Shown: piece after piece, positions 54,632 to 64,000 of the stretch
How positions within the stretch are numbered: position 1 is the stretch's first letter
Layout of the letters: every line of letters begins with the position of its first letter
NCBI GenBank assembly: GCA_035772735.1
Contig: JASDFA010000003.1
Span: 63,980,501 to 64,044,500 of the forward strand
Origin: Datura wrightii
Lineage: Eukaryota; Streptophyta; Magnoliopsida; Solanales; Solanaceae
Reading direction: 5' to 3'
DNA: 64,000 nt
The notes under the pieces: model-generated
Told to the model about the DNA's origin: nothing
The model's input: the letters and a program-made list of their open reading frames with translations, nothing else
Databases searched by the model: none
Program-made: the position numbers and the translations under genes

Positions 54632-56678
54632 CTAACTTCGTTCACTTTAAGTGGAAGACTGAGCATAAGACATAGAAGAAACGTAAACATGATGATAACA
54701 TATCGTAAGGTTAGGAAATCTCTAGACATACACGCAAGCTGAGTACTACAACTGTCTGAAAGCCTCTACGGCACAAGATGGATTGATGGGATAACACCCC
54801 TAACTAACCCGGCCAAGTATTGAAACATAAATAACATAAGGTCTAGTAAAATGACCCTCGAAACATGAGGACTCACCAATAAGCCGATAGTGAACTCTGA
54901 GATGATCCATATATGAGGATGAGCCTGAGAGCTGGGTCCTGTATTAAGAAACGATACATCATAGAAAGTATGCGGTCTGTACGTGGAATGTACCGAGTAT
55001 GCAAGGTAAGTAAAATGGACATTTAAAATATGTATATAAAATTCATAAGAGGTCATAAGAGTAGGACATCATGCTCATATCATAAATATCGCAACATAAC
55101 ATACGGCTCAAGGTTTTTAAAACATTCATAATACATTCGAAATCATAATCATGAGAGAAAAGTCGTATTGAACATATCTTGAGACAACATACATAATCAT
55201 AGAAATGCATAAATCATGAGGAACAGTGGGAGATTCTCTTAACCGACATACCCCATATGAGCACACATGGAGCTCGACTTGTAAACCTAGTTGGGAGGCT
55301 GTTCGTACCTTGCCTAGGGTAGAACCATGAAGGGCGTGATATCACCATGAAAAAGGGCCATTTGGGCCGGGGATAGTCACAAAGAAGGTCCCAACATACC
55401 TATAATGGCACGTAGTTCAGGAGATTCGGGGTAGAACCTAGCCCCGCATCTACTCGGTGTTCGATACTACTCCTAAAACATATATTGTGCTCATGGTATA
55501 ACATGCATGAATTCATGGGCTAGTTAAATCATGATAATCATTATCATATTTGTACATACATGAACTAGGCATGACATAAGGCCTGTAGGTTAGCCAAAAA
55601 CATAATTCATGAATCATAGGTTCCATGCATACTTGTAGATCATACATATAACTTGTAAATCACCAAATCATGATGGGTAATTGAATAAATTCATATTTCG
55701 AATCATAAATCATGCTTGGCTTGTAAATATCAACAATTGAAGTGAAGATCATAAATCAATTCATCTTAGGTATTACATATTTAGGCTTAATTTAATAGGA
55801 ATCGAAATCAATAATTTTGTAATCAAAATAGTTGTGAAATCTAATCAAAATTCATAAAATATAATTTAAATCACCATTTCAGACAACCCATTGGTAAATC
55901 ATTAAAATTCCACAAGATTTAAATTAAAATCCCATGAGATTTTTGATAGATTTTCATGAATTAATAGAGAACGGGCATGTGTGTGAACGGAAACACCCAT
56001 TTGTAACTCTACATACCTGATGGAGGCTGAATCTTACTCTCACTTGAATTCCCAAAAGAAGTTTGAAAGAAATTGAAGATTTCTAGTTTGATCACCCTCT
56101 AGAATCTCTTCTACTTTGCATGCATGGGTGGAAAATGAGTAATCTGAACTTAACCCCATAAAATACCATTATTCATGCCCCAAAATGTCATAGTTTAGGA
56201 TTTAGAAACTTAGAAATTATGAAAAGGCCCTTACTAAATTCGTAGAAAATAACTGCTAGGTGGCCCTAACGGGTGACTTGACGACTCGTTACTATAGGGC
56301 ACGACTCGTTACTTTGCTCGTTAAGTACATTGCCTCATCTATTCTCTAGGGGTCGTAACGGGTCACTTCACGACTCATTATGGGTGACCACGAGTCGTGA
56401 ATTACACTGCCTATTTTCCTTTTCCCCACTTATTTTCCTTCCCCACGGCTGACCCAATAACTCGTGGGTACTGACCATGAGTCGTGGTGGGTCTCGCCCG
56501 TGGGGTATCGAGTCTTCCAGGAATCCTCTCAAAACCCAGGCATTCCCCACGAGTCACCTGACGACTCGTGGGCTATCTTACAAGTCGTCTCACGACTCAT
56601 CCTGAGTCTGCAACAACAATTTTCACATTTTCCAGTTCCAACTCCCAGGTGTGACCTTTGGGCTTCCGGGGTATAACT
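54632..56678 (-). repeat. Chr-C 3' LTR, main piece
   Basis: This continues the LTR broken at 48675 and aligns with the inverse of 8354-10285. It contains no gene. Its U3 side (56262-56610) has a dense cluster of ACGASTCGT palindromes. Its right terminus, GGGTATAACTA, is decayed from the usual ...AACA. Confidence 0.82.
56262..56610. promoter_or_regulatory. Cluster of ACGASTCGT-type palindromes in the Chr-C LTR
   Basis: Repeated GACGACTCGT, CACGACTCGT, CACGAGTCGT and one-base variants occur about ten times in 350 bp. It is another 9-bp near-palindrome with free strand choice at the centre, analogous to CGTGNCACG in the other families. Confidence 0.55.
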
Positions 56679-56679
56679 A

Positions 56680-56692
56680 TATCTCCCCCTTG
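56680..56692 (-). other. Polypurine tract of Chr-C
   Basis: The minus strand reads CAAGGGGGAGATA before the LTR; the following plus-strand sequence GGAATATTCATCC parallels the post-LTR segments of Chr-A and Chr-B. 56693-56924 is 3' untranslated sequence without a gene. Confidence 0.65.
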
Positions 56693-56924
56693 GGAATATT
56701 CATCCTTGAATGTTGGAAAACACATAGGAAAGCAGAGATGAAACAATTATCACATTCAAATACTAATCATTTAAATCACAAACTGACGGAATGACCACCT
56801 CCGATGCATACCACATAGCTAACCTGATTTCATACTTCACATACACAACCATACATATAAAAGAAACTTGAACACGTGATTTGGACATGAATACTGAATG
56901 GAGTTATATGGAAAAACTGATACC

Positions 56925-59043
56925 TCAAGTTGGAACTGAGCCGGTAGAGAATAAGTGTGGGTATTTATCCATCATATCCGCTTCGGCTTCCCACGTAGCT
57001 CCTTCAACATGTTGATTTCTCCACAGTACTTTAACCGAAGCTACTTCCTTGTTCCTTAGCTTTTGAACTTGCTGATCTAACATTCCCACTAGAACCTCCT
57101 CACAGCTAAGGCTATCTTTTACACCAATGCTGTCTATTGCGACATTAGAGCTGGATCTCCCAAACATTTCTTCAAAAGCGATACATGAAACATAGGATGC
57201 ACATAAGACAACTTTGAGGGCAGTTATAACTCATACACCACGTTACCAACTCTTCCCATAATCTGGTAGGGACCAACATAGCGGGGACTGAGTTTTCCTT
57301 TCTTTCCAAACAACATTACTCCCTTCATGGGAGATATCTTTAGAAATACCCAATCCCCTACCTCGAACTCCAACTCTCTCCTCCTCACATCAGCATATGA
57401 CTTTTGACGACTTTGAGCAGTTTTTAGGCTGTCCCTTATCAATTGAACCTTCACTGCAGCCTCATGAACCGAATCAAGCCCTATCATAGCTTCCTCACCA
57501 ACCTCAAACCATCCGATGGGCGATTTACATCTTCGCCCATAAAGAGCCTTGAACGGTGCCATCTGAATGCTAGAGTGATAACTGTTATTGTATGCGAACT
57601 CGATCAGTGGCAAGTGATCATCCCAACTACCTTTGAAGTCCATCACACAAGCTCTCAACATGTCCTCGAGAGTTTGGATTGTCCATTCCTCTTGACCATC
57701 AGTCTGCGGATGAAATGTTGTGCTGAACGTAACCTACATACGAAGCCCCTTTTGAAAAGACCTCCGAAACTGAGAGGTGAATTGAGTACTTCGGTCTGAA
57801 ATGATGGACAAGGGAACTCCATGCAATCGAACCAACTCCCGGATATATAGGTTGGCATAATCCTCTGCTGAGTCCATGGTTCTCACTGGTAGAAAATGTG
57901 CAGTCTTGGTCAACCTGTCTACCACAACCCAAATGGAATCATATTTTTGGTGAGTACGAGGTAATCCTCTTATGAAATCCATGTTAATTTCTTCCCACTT
58001 CCAAGTAGGAATACTAATATCCTAAAGTACTCCTCTCGACCTTTGATGCTCAACCTGTACTTGCTGACAGTTCGAACACTTGGCTACAAATTCTGCAATA
58101 TCCTTTTTCATTCCATTCCACCAATAGATTTCTTGTAAATCACGATACATCTTGGTGGAACCCGAATGGATGGAATACCTGGATCCATGGGTCTCATGCA
58201 ATATCCGGCTCCTCGAATCATCAACATCTGGAACACATAGATGACCCTGATACCGAAGCACACCATCTCCCCCTTGGGTGAAAACCTCCACCTTCTTACT
58301 CCGGATGGCTCCCTTCAACCTTACCAAAATTGGGTCCTTATCTTGTGTAGATTTTACATCAGTCACCAAGGACGATTCTGATTCGCTTTGAACAACAACA
58401 CCGCCATCGGTGCAGTCAACCAGTCGACGATGCACATCTTTCACCAACTCCTTTTTCCCTTCATCCACGTGTGACACACTCTCCATGGAAAGCCTACTAA
58501 GTGCGTCCGCTACCACATTAGCCTTACCCGAATGTTAAAGGATACTCATGTCATAGTCCTTGAGTAGTTCCAACCACTTTCTTTGCCAAAGATTGAGATC
58601 TTTCTGCGTGAACACATATTGTAAGCTCTTGTGGTCCGTAAACACATCCACATGGACCCCATACAAGTAATGTCGCCATATCTTAAATGCGAACACCACA
58701 ACGGCCAATTCAAGATCGTGGGTTGGGTAATTCTTCTCATAGACTTTCAACTGTCTCGAGGTGTATGCTATTAGTTTCCCTCGCTACATCAATACACACT
58801 TGAGTCTGATTCTTGAAGCATCACAATACACCACAAAACCATCAGTACCCTCGGGTAGGGTCAACACCCGTATGGTAGTAAGTCGAGTCTTCAACTCTTG
58901 GAAGCTCTTCTCACAAGCCTCCGACCATTAGAACTTTACCTTTTTCTGAGTCAACTTTGTCAAAGGCACTGCAATAGATGAGAAACCCTCAACAAACCTC
59001 CGGTAGTAGACAACTAAACCCAAGAAACTCCGTATATCCGAGG
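56925..59043 (-). pseudogene. pol: Chr-C pol: RT end, RNase H, integrase and chromodomain
   Basis: Reading on minus: RT end with DIRSFLGLVVYYRRFVEGFS (about 59040-58980); RNase H with KVYEKNYPTHDLELAVVVFA and VFTDHKSLQYVF (58750-58535); the VADALSRLS end; integrase finger with CSNCQQ (about 58070); integrase core with DFIRGLPRTHQKYDSIWVVV and SDRSTQF (57982-57734), then IEFAYNNSYHSSIQMAPFKALYGRRC (two blocks, 57600-57530) and the LSPRYVGPYQI end. A frameshift near 57200 precedes a chromodomain-like end (VLWRNQHVEGATWEAE). In-frame stops lie near 58927, 58534, 58021 and 57733. The chromodomain identifies a chromovirus, a lineage thought to target marked chromatin. Confidence 0.88.
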
Positions 59044-59047
59044 GATT

Positions 59048-60467
59048 TGTTCGGTCGTTTGTTGGGTATAAAAGTACACGTAAGTGCACGTGGTCGAACA
59101 AGTAGTAAAGTGGCTTAAGTAAGCCAAGTATCGATCTCACAGGGACTAGGATAAAGTGTAATCTGCTCAAGTGTACTATATTTCAATTCTAAAAATGCAG
59201 ACAACAGTGTAACCAAGAGTTTGATATTTTTGATTTCTAATAATTATGCTAAGTCTAAAACAATTATCTAATGTGAATCTGAACTATGAATATGAGCATG
59301 CTGAGGTTAAACGAACATGTAAAGAAATTAATTGTCAATATAATTTGGTTAGCCTTTTCCTCCGGTTGCTAGTCAAGAATTATTGCCAAGGGATTAAAAC
59401 TCTCGTATTTAACACCACTTAAGAATCATGAACCATCCACCTACATTTCTGTGATTAAATGCAATTCATGTTCTAGCCGTACAAAACCGATTCCTAAATT
59501 GACTAATACGACTTTCAGGTATATTTCTATCCTGAAGGTAAATCAATTCTCAATTTTCCCAAACTAAGAAAGGATCATATCCTATTAATTCACAACTTTC
59601 TAATTTCTTGCTCTCTCGAGTGAAACCAGACTTTTTAGATGTACATTAACGTAGGCCACACATTAATGCAGTAAGAACAAGAATCAATAGAACAACCATG
59701 GAAGAAAAGATGAAAAACCAAAGAATCAATGATCACGTTTCGTTACAATTGTTCTTAACCTCAGCAAGAATATGAATTAGCCACTCATTTGTGGATTAAA
59801 CATCGTTAAATGAGTGTTAAACATACAAGCAATTGAATACAAGAAGAAGGAAAGAGAGAAAAACCCTGATAATTTCGTCCCCTCAACTGCCTGTAACCCA
59901 CGTTCTTGCTCCACCAAGTCAGAATATTGAAAAATGAACCTAAGTGTTCTATTTATACTAGTGGGAATTTTTCCCGGAATAACAAGCAACGTGTCACGGA
60001 GTGCATCGCGGAGCACTGCCTCCGTGACACACTACCTACGCGGACCCTCACTGGAAACTGGGGGTCCAGGAAATAAGGCCCAACGTGGCACGGCATGCAA
60101 CGCAGAGCCAGGCCACCGTGCCACGGACCCATCGCGAACCCTCTCTGGAAATTGGGAGAAAATTCCCTATCCAGGCAGAAGGCCTCTGCGATGGCAGCGT
60201 GACACGGCTCCATCGTGGAGCCCCTTTATTTTGTGCTTTCCAATGCCTTGTCCCTTGCTCACATCCGAGTCCAACCCCGATATCTTCCAACATACATTTT
60301 AGCTTCCCGAAATTACATTATTCCTGCAAAACAATGCTAATCATGTTGATTACTATAAATTCACATTTTATTACCAATTACATGAGAATGTATAAACATT
60401 GATAGATAAACAAGGCTAAAATGACACCTTTGAGTATCACTTGGGCATATAAATTTGCCCAAGATCA
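59048..60467 (-). repeat. 3' LTR of Ath-5
   Basis: It is 1420 bp, with plus-strand ends TGTTCGGTCG and CCAAGATCA. TATAAATA on minus is at 59950-59957. The palindrome pair at 59990 and 60023 is spaced 33 bp, the second with its last base changed. Confidence 0.9.
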
Positions 60468-60505
60468 CTTACCCCGCACTTAAATCCTTGTTCGTCCTCG
60501 AACAA
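60468..60505 (-). other. Hairpin plus terminal polypurine tract, Ath-5
   Basis: TTGTTCG-AGGA-CGAACAA (60505-60488 on minus) is followed by TAAGTGCGGGGTAAG (60482-60468), with one transition inside the tract. Confidence 0.78.
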
Positions 60506-62178
60506 CAATCTTACACCTCATGCAATTTACATCCCAACCTCGCTACTTTGGTTCGACAATTTAGGTTACGGTCATACCAATTATTCAATACAGCAAATCA
60601 TCAAGAAAACATGCATGGTCCTATCCATTCAATGACCTTTAATACATCAAGACCTCCTAGACTTAAGAATCGACTCTTGATATTAGCAATCCTGCAAATC
60701 AGCTGATCAAGACATCCGACACGAAGATTAATCTCTCATCAAGCATGTGCCCTCACAATACAAGAGAATTTTCCCCTTTTTGATCATATGAACTCACAAA
60801 ATTTCAAGCAGGGGCATATAAACACAATTTCGCTCTCTCTCCCAAAAGAATTCACATGCATCATGTCATGACCCATAAGCTTGCCTTTAGTGTACTACTT
60901 CACTAATATAAAGAAATGTGATGTAAGATCACGTAGTACTTTAACGGGTTGTAATGGAAGCTACGGAACTAGTAAATATTTGGCTAGCCAATAATAGCCA
61001 CTAGCATCCTTAAGCGCTTTTTCAACACATCCCATCAAACTCATGGACATTGTTTCTTTCTTCATCCTCCCATTTTTGAAGTTGTTCTTTAGTTTGGCCC
61101 ATCTTATTAAGCACACTTTTCACCACAACAAAAATTATTCATGCACCTTCATTATAGTTTATTTATAACAAGTGCACCTTCACCCTTTTCTTTCCTTCCA
61201 TCTCTCTGCTTTACTTTTCTTTTCACCATTCTCACTCTTTGACACTTTGGGAAAATTATTTTCTCTTCTTAAGCGCTTAAGAGTTTTGGATCGGCTTTAC
61301 GGCTAATGAAAAGAAGGGATTAAGCTCGGTTTACACTTTTTGATAAAAGAAAAAAAATAATAGGCTAAAGGCTCAACGGGCTGACTAGGGTACACAATCA
61401 AGGTGGGTATGATCATGAAAAATAGAAACTTTTGGTTAAAAACAAAGAAATGCCTACATCCTTTCCTACAACACACCTCCTTCATTTCGTTTTGTACACA
61501 CACCAGGCAAGTTCTAGACACTTCACAATAGCATGGAATAACAAAACCTCACTTCACGCTTATTGCACATGCTCAATTCAAGATGTATTCACAGACTCTT
61601 CAATCAGCTAATTACAGCAATTCAAACATTAAGTCTCAATCACACTGAATCGAACTCTATGGCCTAGGTATCTCAACACATTTATAAAGTTTCATGCTTT
61701 CATACGAATCACATTTGCATTTTAAATATCATATACAACACGCAACCATAATTCCGCAACCATAAAGTAACTACAAGTTTTGGGATGCAACCCACAAAAG
61801 AAAAACACTGAAAAATAATTGAAAAATCTACTCCTAACGACTACATTTCCCTTAAGACGGTCGTCATCCATCCATCATAGGGAACGGTCACTAACTAGGA
61901 CTTCGGTTCAATGGGACCCTTCTCGGTAAAAGAACCGAAAACAAACGCCAAGAAACCCAAGAGTTGAAAAAAAGAAAAATTTTAAAAATATCGATCATTT
62001 CGATAAACAAAAATATGGACAAACTCATCTAGCAACATTCAGCAACACACAACAGTTTCACATATATTTACAATACAGAACAATAACTTACAATCACAAA
62101 TCACTGGTCAGAAGATTTTGTTCACAGCACAACAACAGATTAGGACATACAAAACAGCATAACCAGCACCTAACTACT
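60506..62178 (-). other. Structured 3' untranslated region of Ath-5
   Basis: No gene is seen. It aligns with Ath-2 and Ath-3. It contains CTTAAGCGCTTAAG (61268-61281) and the pseudoknot module at 61840-61955: A 61955-61948, B 61940-61932, A' 61926-61920, B' 61909-61901 and core 61875-61854. Confidence 0.7.
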
Positions 62179-62217
62179 CCCACCCCACACTTATCTCGAA
62201 CACTGTCCCCAGTGTTC
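62179..62217 (-). other. Hairpin plus internal polypurine-like tract, Ath-5
   Basis: GAACACTG-GGGA-CAGTGTTC (62217-62198 on minus) is followed by TAAGTGTGGGGTGGG (62193-62179). Confidence 0.7.
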
Positions 62218-62265
62218 ACAAAAAAAATTAAAATAGCACAAAAATCGGGTGGTGGAACTCCCTGA

Positions 62266-63486
62266 TCAATCAAAGTACTCCACTTCTTCATCAGGTGCTT
62301 CTGCTTCATCTCCCATGTCTGAATCACCCCCATCGTCATCCTCGGACACCACATCGGAGTCCTCCCGATGTGTCTCCTTGTCCGTGGGGACATCATCATC
62401 CGTGGGCTCTACAAATGCTGGCCCCACTTGGCATAGAGCCCTGGCGTTTTCGCCGAAAGGGTAGTCTAGCTCGAGATGCCATAACTCCTCCTCTATTGCT
62501 GGCCTCCCGCCTATCCTCAGCTGGAGCATCTGCATCCCATACATGCGAGCCATGTACTGATCATCACGAGCATGTCGCTCGCCTAGTGTAAGCACTGGCC
62601 CGTGGGTGGTGTCGGGAGCCTTAGTTTTAGTGACATCTAAGGCCCGCCGCTCCATCTGCGGGATATAATCAAGGGCCTCTTCCTCGACATCCAGGCCCCT
62701 CAGGAAGGTGGTGAGTAGCCCACCAAATCCGTATCTGTGCCTGTGATGCACCCGGGCTCTCTTCATGGCAGAGATAATCACCGCCCCCACGTTGATCTCC
62801 AGCCCTTTCATCAGGGCGTACACCAGGCATACACGATCCCGGGTTACATCTGTCATATGTACCCCCGGGATTAGGCAGGAACAGATGATCTTTAGCCATA
62901 TTCTGGCTACCCTGTTCATCTATGAATAGGGCAAAGTCTGTTGGTAGCCCCTCTCTTTATGTCTGCTCCATCTAGCTGTCGATCGGGTTCCACACAAAGT
63001 GCGTCTGATGTCCGCACATGGTGGAGTGATGTTCAGCTGTCGAAGCACATGGGCGTCTGCTTCTCGCGCCCCTAAGATAGCATTGAGGTGGTGGGGCTCG
63101 AAGGTGACTATTTGCCCTCTGATTTTGATGGTGTGACTTCTGAGAGTCGGGTCCCAATTGGCATAGAATTCCCGAATCAGGTGCAAGTTGCATTCCTTGG
63201 GCTCTTCAAAAATGAATTTGAGCCCAGCTGCCTCGATTCGGTGTACAATCCTAGGGAACTCTTGTGCCAACGGTTCCCATGCTATGTGTTCCTCGGGGAA
63301 GTACTTACTCTCCTTGTGCTTGGCATACCACTTCTTCCCCTCTTCTGTCACCCACCTGGTTCCGTATTGGCGGCGTCGGCCGCGTGGAACCGCTGGTGCT
63401 GCTGGAACTGCTGTGCCCAGTCTGATTCGCTTTCTTCTGGCGCCCGATGTTGATGCGCCTTTCCCTTTTTCTTGCCTGCTTGCCAT
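62266..63486 (-). pseudogene. Ath-5 ORF3
   Basis: This is again exactly 1221 bp and without indels. The start MASRQEKGKGASTSG (AUG at 63486) was chosen because it matches Ath-2; four extra in-frame codons upstream are probably leader. A single stop (TAG for CAG) near 62920 splits it after TLPYS. The middle block (PGVHMTDVTRDRVCLVYALM) and acidic tail are intact, making it the best preserved of the three copies. No membrane segment or signal peptide is visible. Confidence 0.84.
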
Positions 63487-64000
63487 TTTACATGTCAATC
63501 CAAGTAGACAAGATCAATGTTAAGCCAATGAATATTTACTCCGACTAAGGTCGGGTTAAGCTAGGCTACCCCACACTTAGTCCTTACCCAAAATTACAAC
63601 ATTCCGGCAAGATCATGCTTATTTACACAAACCAACAACCAACTATACAACCATGCTTAGTGCATTCGAAGAAATTGATGGTATATATTCTATGTACTAC
63701 TCAGACTTCGTACAGCTAACAACAATCATTACCCTCGATAACATTTTATTCCATCGCACTTAGCATGGAAAAACAAAGAAACGAAACAACAAGAATTTAT
63801 CTACACGAACCTATACAACTCACCCAATTCTTACAAATTTCACTATTCCCCTAACCTGAGAATTCGTCGATTTTTGTTTTTTTTAACATCATAACAATTA
63901 GCACATCGAGTAATATCACTCAACATGTACAACGCGGCATGAATTTCACAAGTTCACTACATTTTCCACTTCCACTTCAAAAACAAGCCCTAAATATGAT
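63487..64000 (-). other. Ath-5 ORF3 leader, putative intron part
   Basis: This aligns with the Ath-2 intron. The polypurine-like tract is at 63579-63568 (TAAGTGTGGGGT on minus). The acceptor seen as TTTACAG in Ath-2 reads TTGACATG here, so the splice site appears mutated. The donor site would lie beyond the window. Confidence 0.5.

Larger units (their letters stand above)
48585..59047 (-). mobile_element. Chr-C, chromovirus inserted in Chr-A gag, continuing past the right edge
   Basis: In minus order the visible part is C-terminal RT, RNase H, integrase and chromodomain (59043-56925), polypurine tract, and a 3' LTR (56678-54632 plus 48675-48585) that is split by Ath-4. Ath-5 interrupts RT at 59048, so the 5' half lies beyond the window. 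The expected target flank at the left is GCTAT (48580-48584). It differs in LTR sequence from Chr-B and Chr-D, and the lone LTR at 8354-10367 belongs to its family. Confidence 0.85.
59048..64000 (-). mobile_element. Ath-5, 3' part of an Athila-like element, cut by right edge
   Basis: In minus order the visible part holds the putative intron end, ORF3, internal polypurine-like tract, structured 3' UTR, terminal polypurine tract and 3' LTR (60467-59048). It is inserted in Chr-C RT (flank GGATT, 59043-59047). It is closer in sequence to Ath-2 than to Ath-3. Whether pol is present is unknown. Confidence 0.9.

Noticed and set aside
56368..56676. Overlapping frames on both strands in the Chr-C LTR.
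   Set aside because: They arise from the ACGASTCGT palindrome cluster and match no protein family.

Overview
This window is a nested cluster of LTR retrotransposons from a plant nuclear genome. No host gene, tRNA gene or rRNA gene was found. Plant origin is clear: Athila-type Ty3/gypsy elements are primed by tRNA-Asp, Tekay/Del-like chromoviruses are primed by initiator tRNA-Met, and LTRs are 1.4 to 2.6 kb. A dicot, perhaps Solanaceae, is only a guess. Elements are named here Ath-1 to Ath-5 (Athila-like) and Chr-A to Chr-D (chromovirus-like).

Layout. Ath-1 (1-2248, minus, cut by the left edge) sits in the reverse transcriptase of Chr-D (2249-7728, minus). Next come an orphan LTR end (7729-8353), a lone LTR of the Chr-C family (8354-10367, plus) and a 29-bp minisatellite (10371-10703). 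Chr-A (about 10704 to 48584, minus, decayed) is split by Ath-2 (14816-47342, plus, target duplication GTCTA). Ath-2 is split by Chr-B (18733-41491, minus, duplication AGGAC). Chr-B is split in its 5' LTR by Ath-3 (26426-39348, plus, duplication ACTGC), the most complete element. LTR divergence counted by eye falls with depth: about 2.7% in Ath-2, 1.9% in Chr-B and 1.0% in Ath-3. On the right, Chr-C (48585 to 59047 and beyond) is inserted in the Chr-A gag. It carries compact Ath-4 (48676-54631, minus) in its 3' LTR and Ath-5 (59048 to the right edge, minus) in its RT.

Genes. Ath-3 encodes gag, protease, reverse transcriptase, RNase H and integrase, then a third gene (ORF3). ORF3 is exactly 1221 bp in Ath-2, Ath-3 and Ath-5. 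It lies behind what looks like its own promoter and a leader intron of about 700 bp. Ath-2 has lost RT to integrase. Ath-4 has only a zinc-knuckle/coiled-coil ORF. Every nearly complete gene carries stops or frameshifts, many of them C-to-T, as expected of methylated, silenced DNA.

The strongest unexplained signals are non-coding and recur among elements: (1) a pseudoknot followed by an invariant 22-nt core in the 3' UTR of four Athila-like elements, with apparent compensatory changes; (2) tandem hairpins after the pol stop; (3) three polypurine-tract-like sites per element, two of them preceded by hairpins with an AGGA or GGGA loop; (4) a promoter module of paired CGTGNCACG palindromes spaced 33 bp, shared by Athila-like and chromovirus LTRs and repeated before ORF3. 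All comparisons were made by eye.
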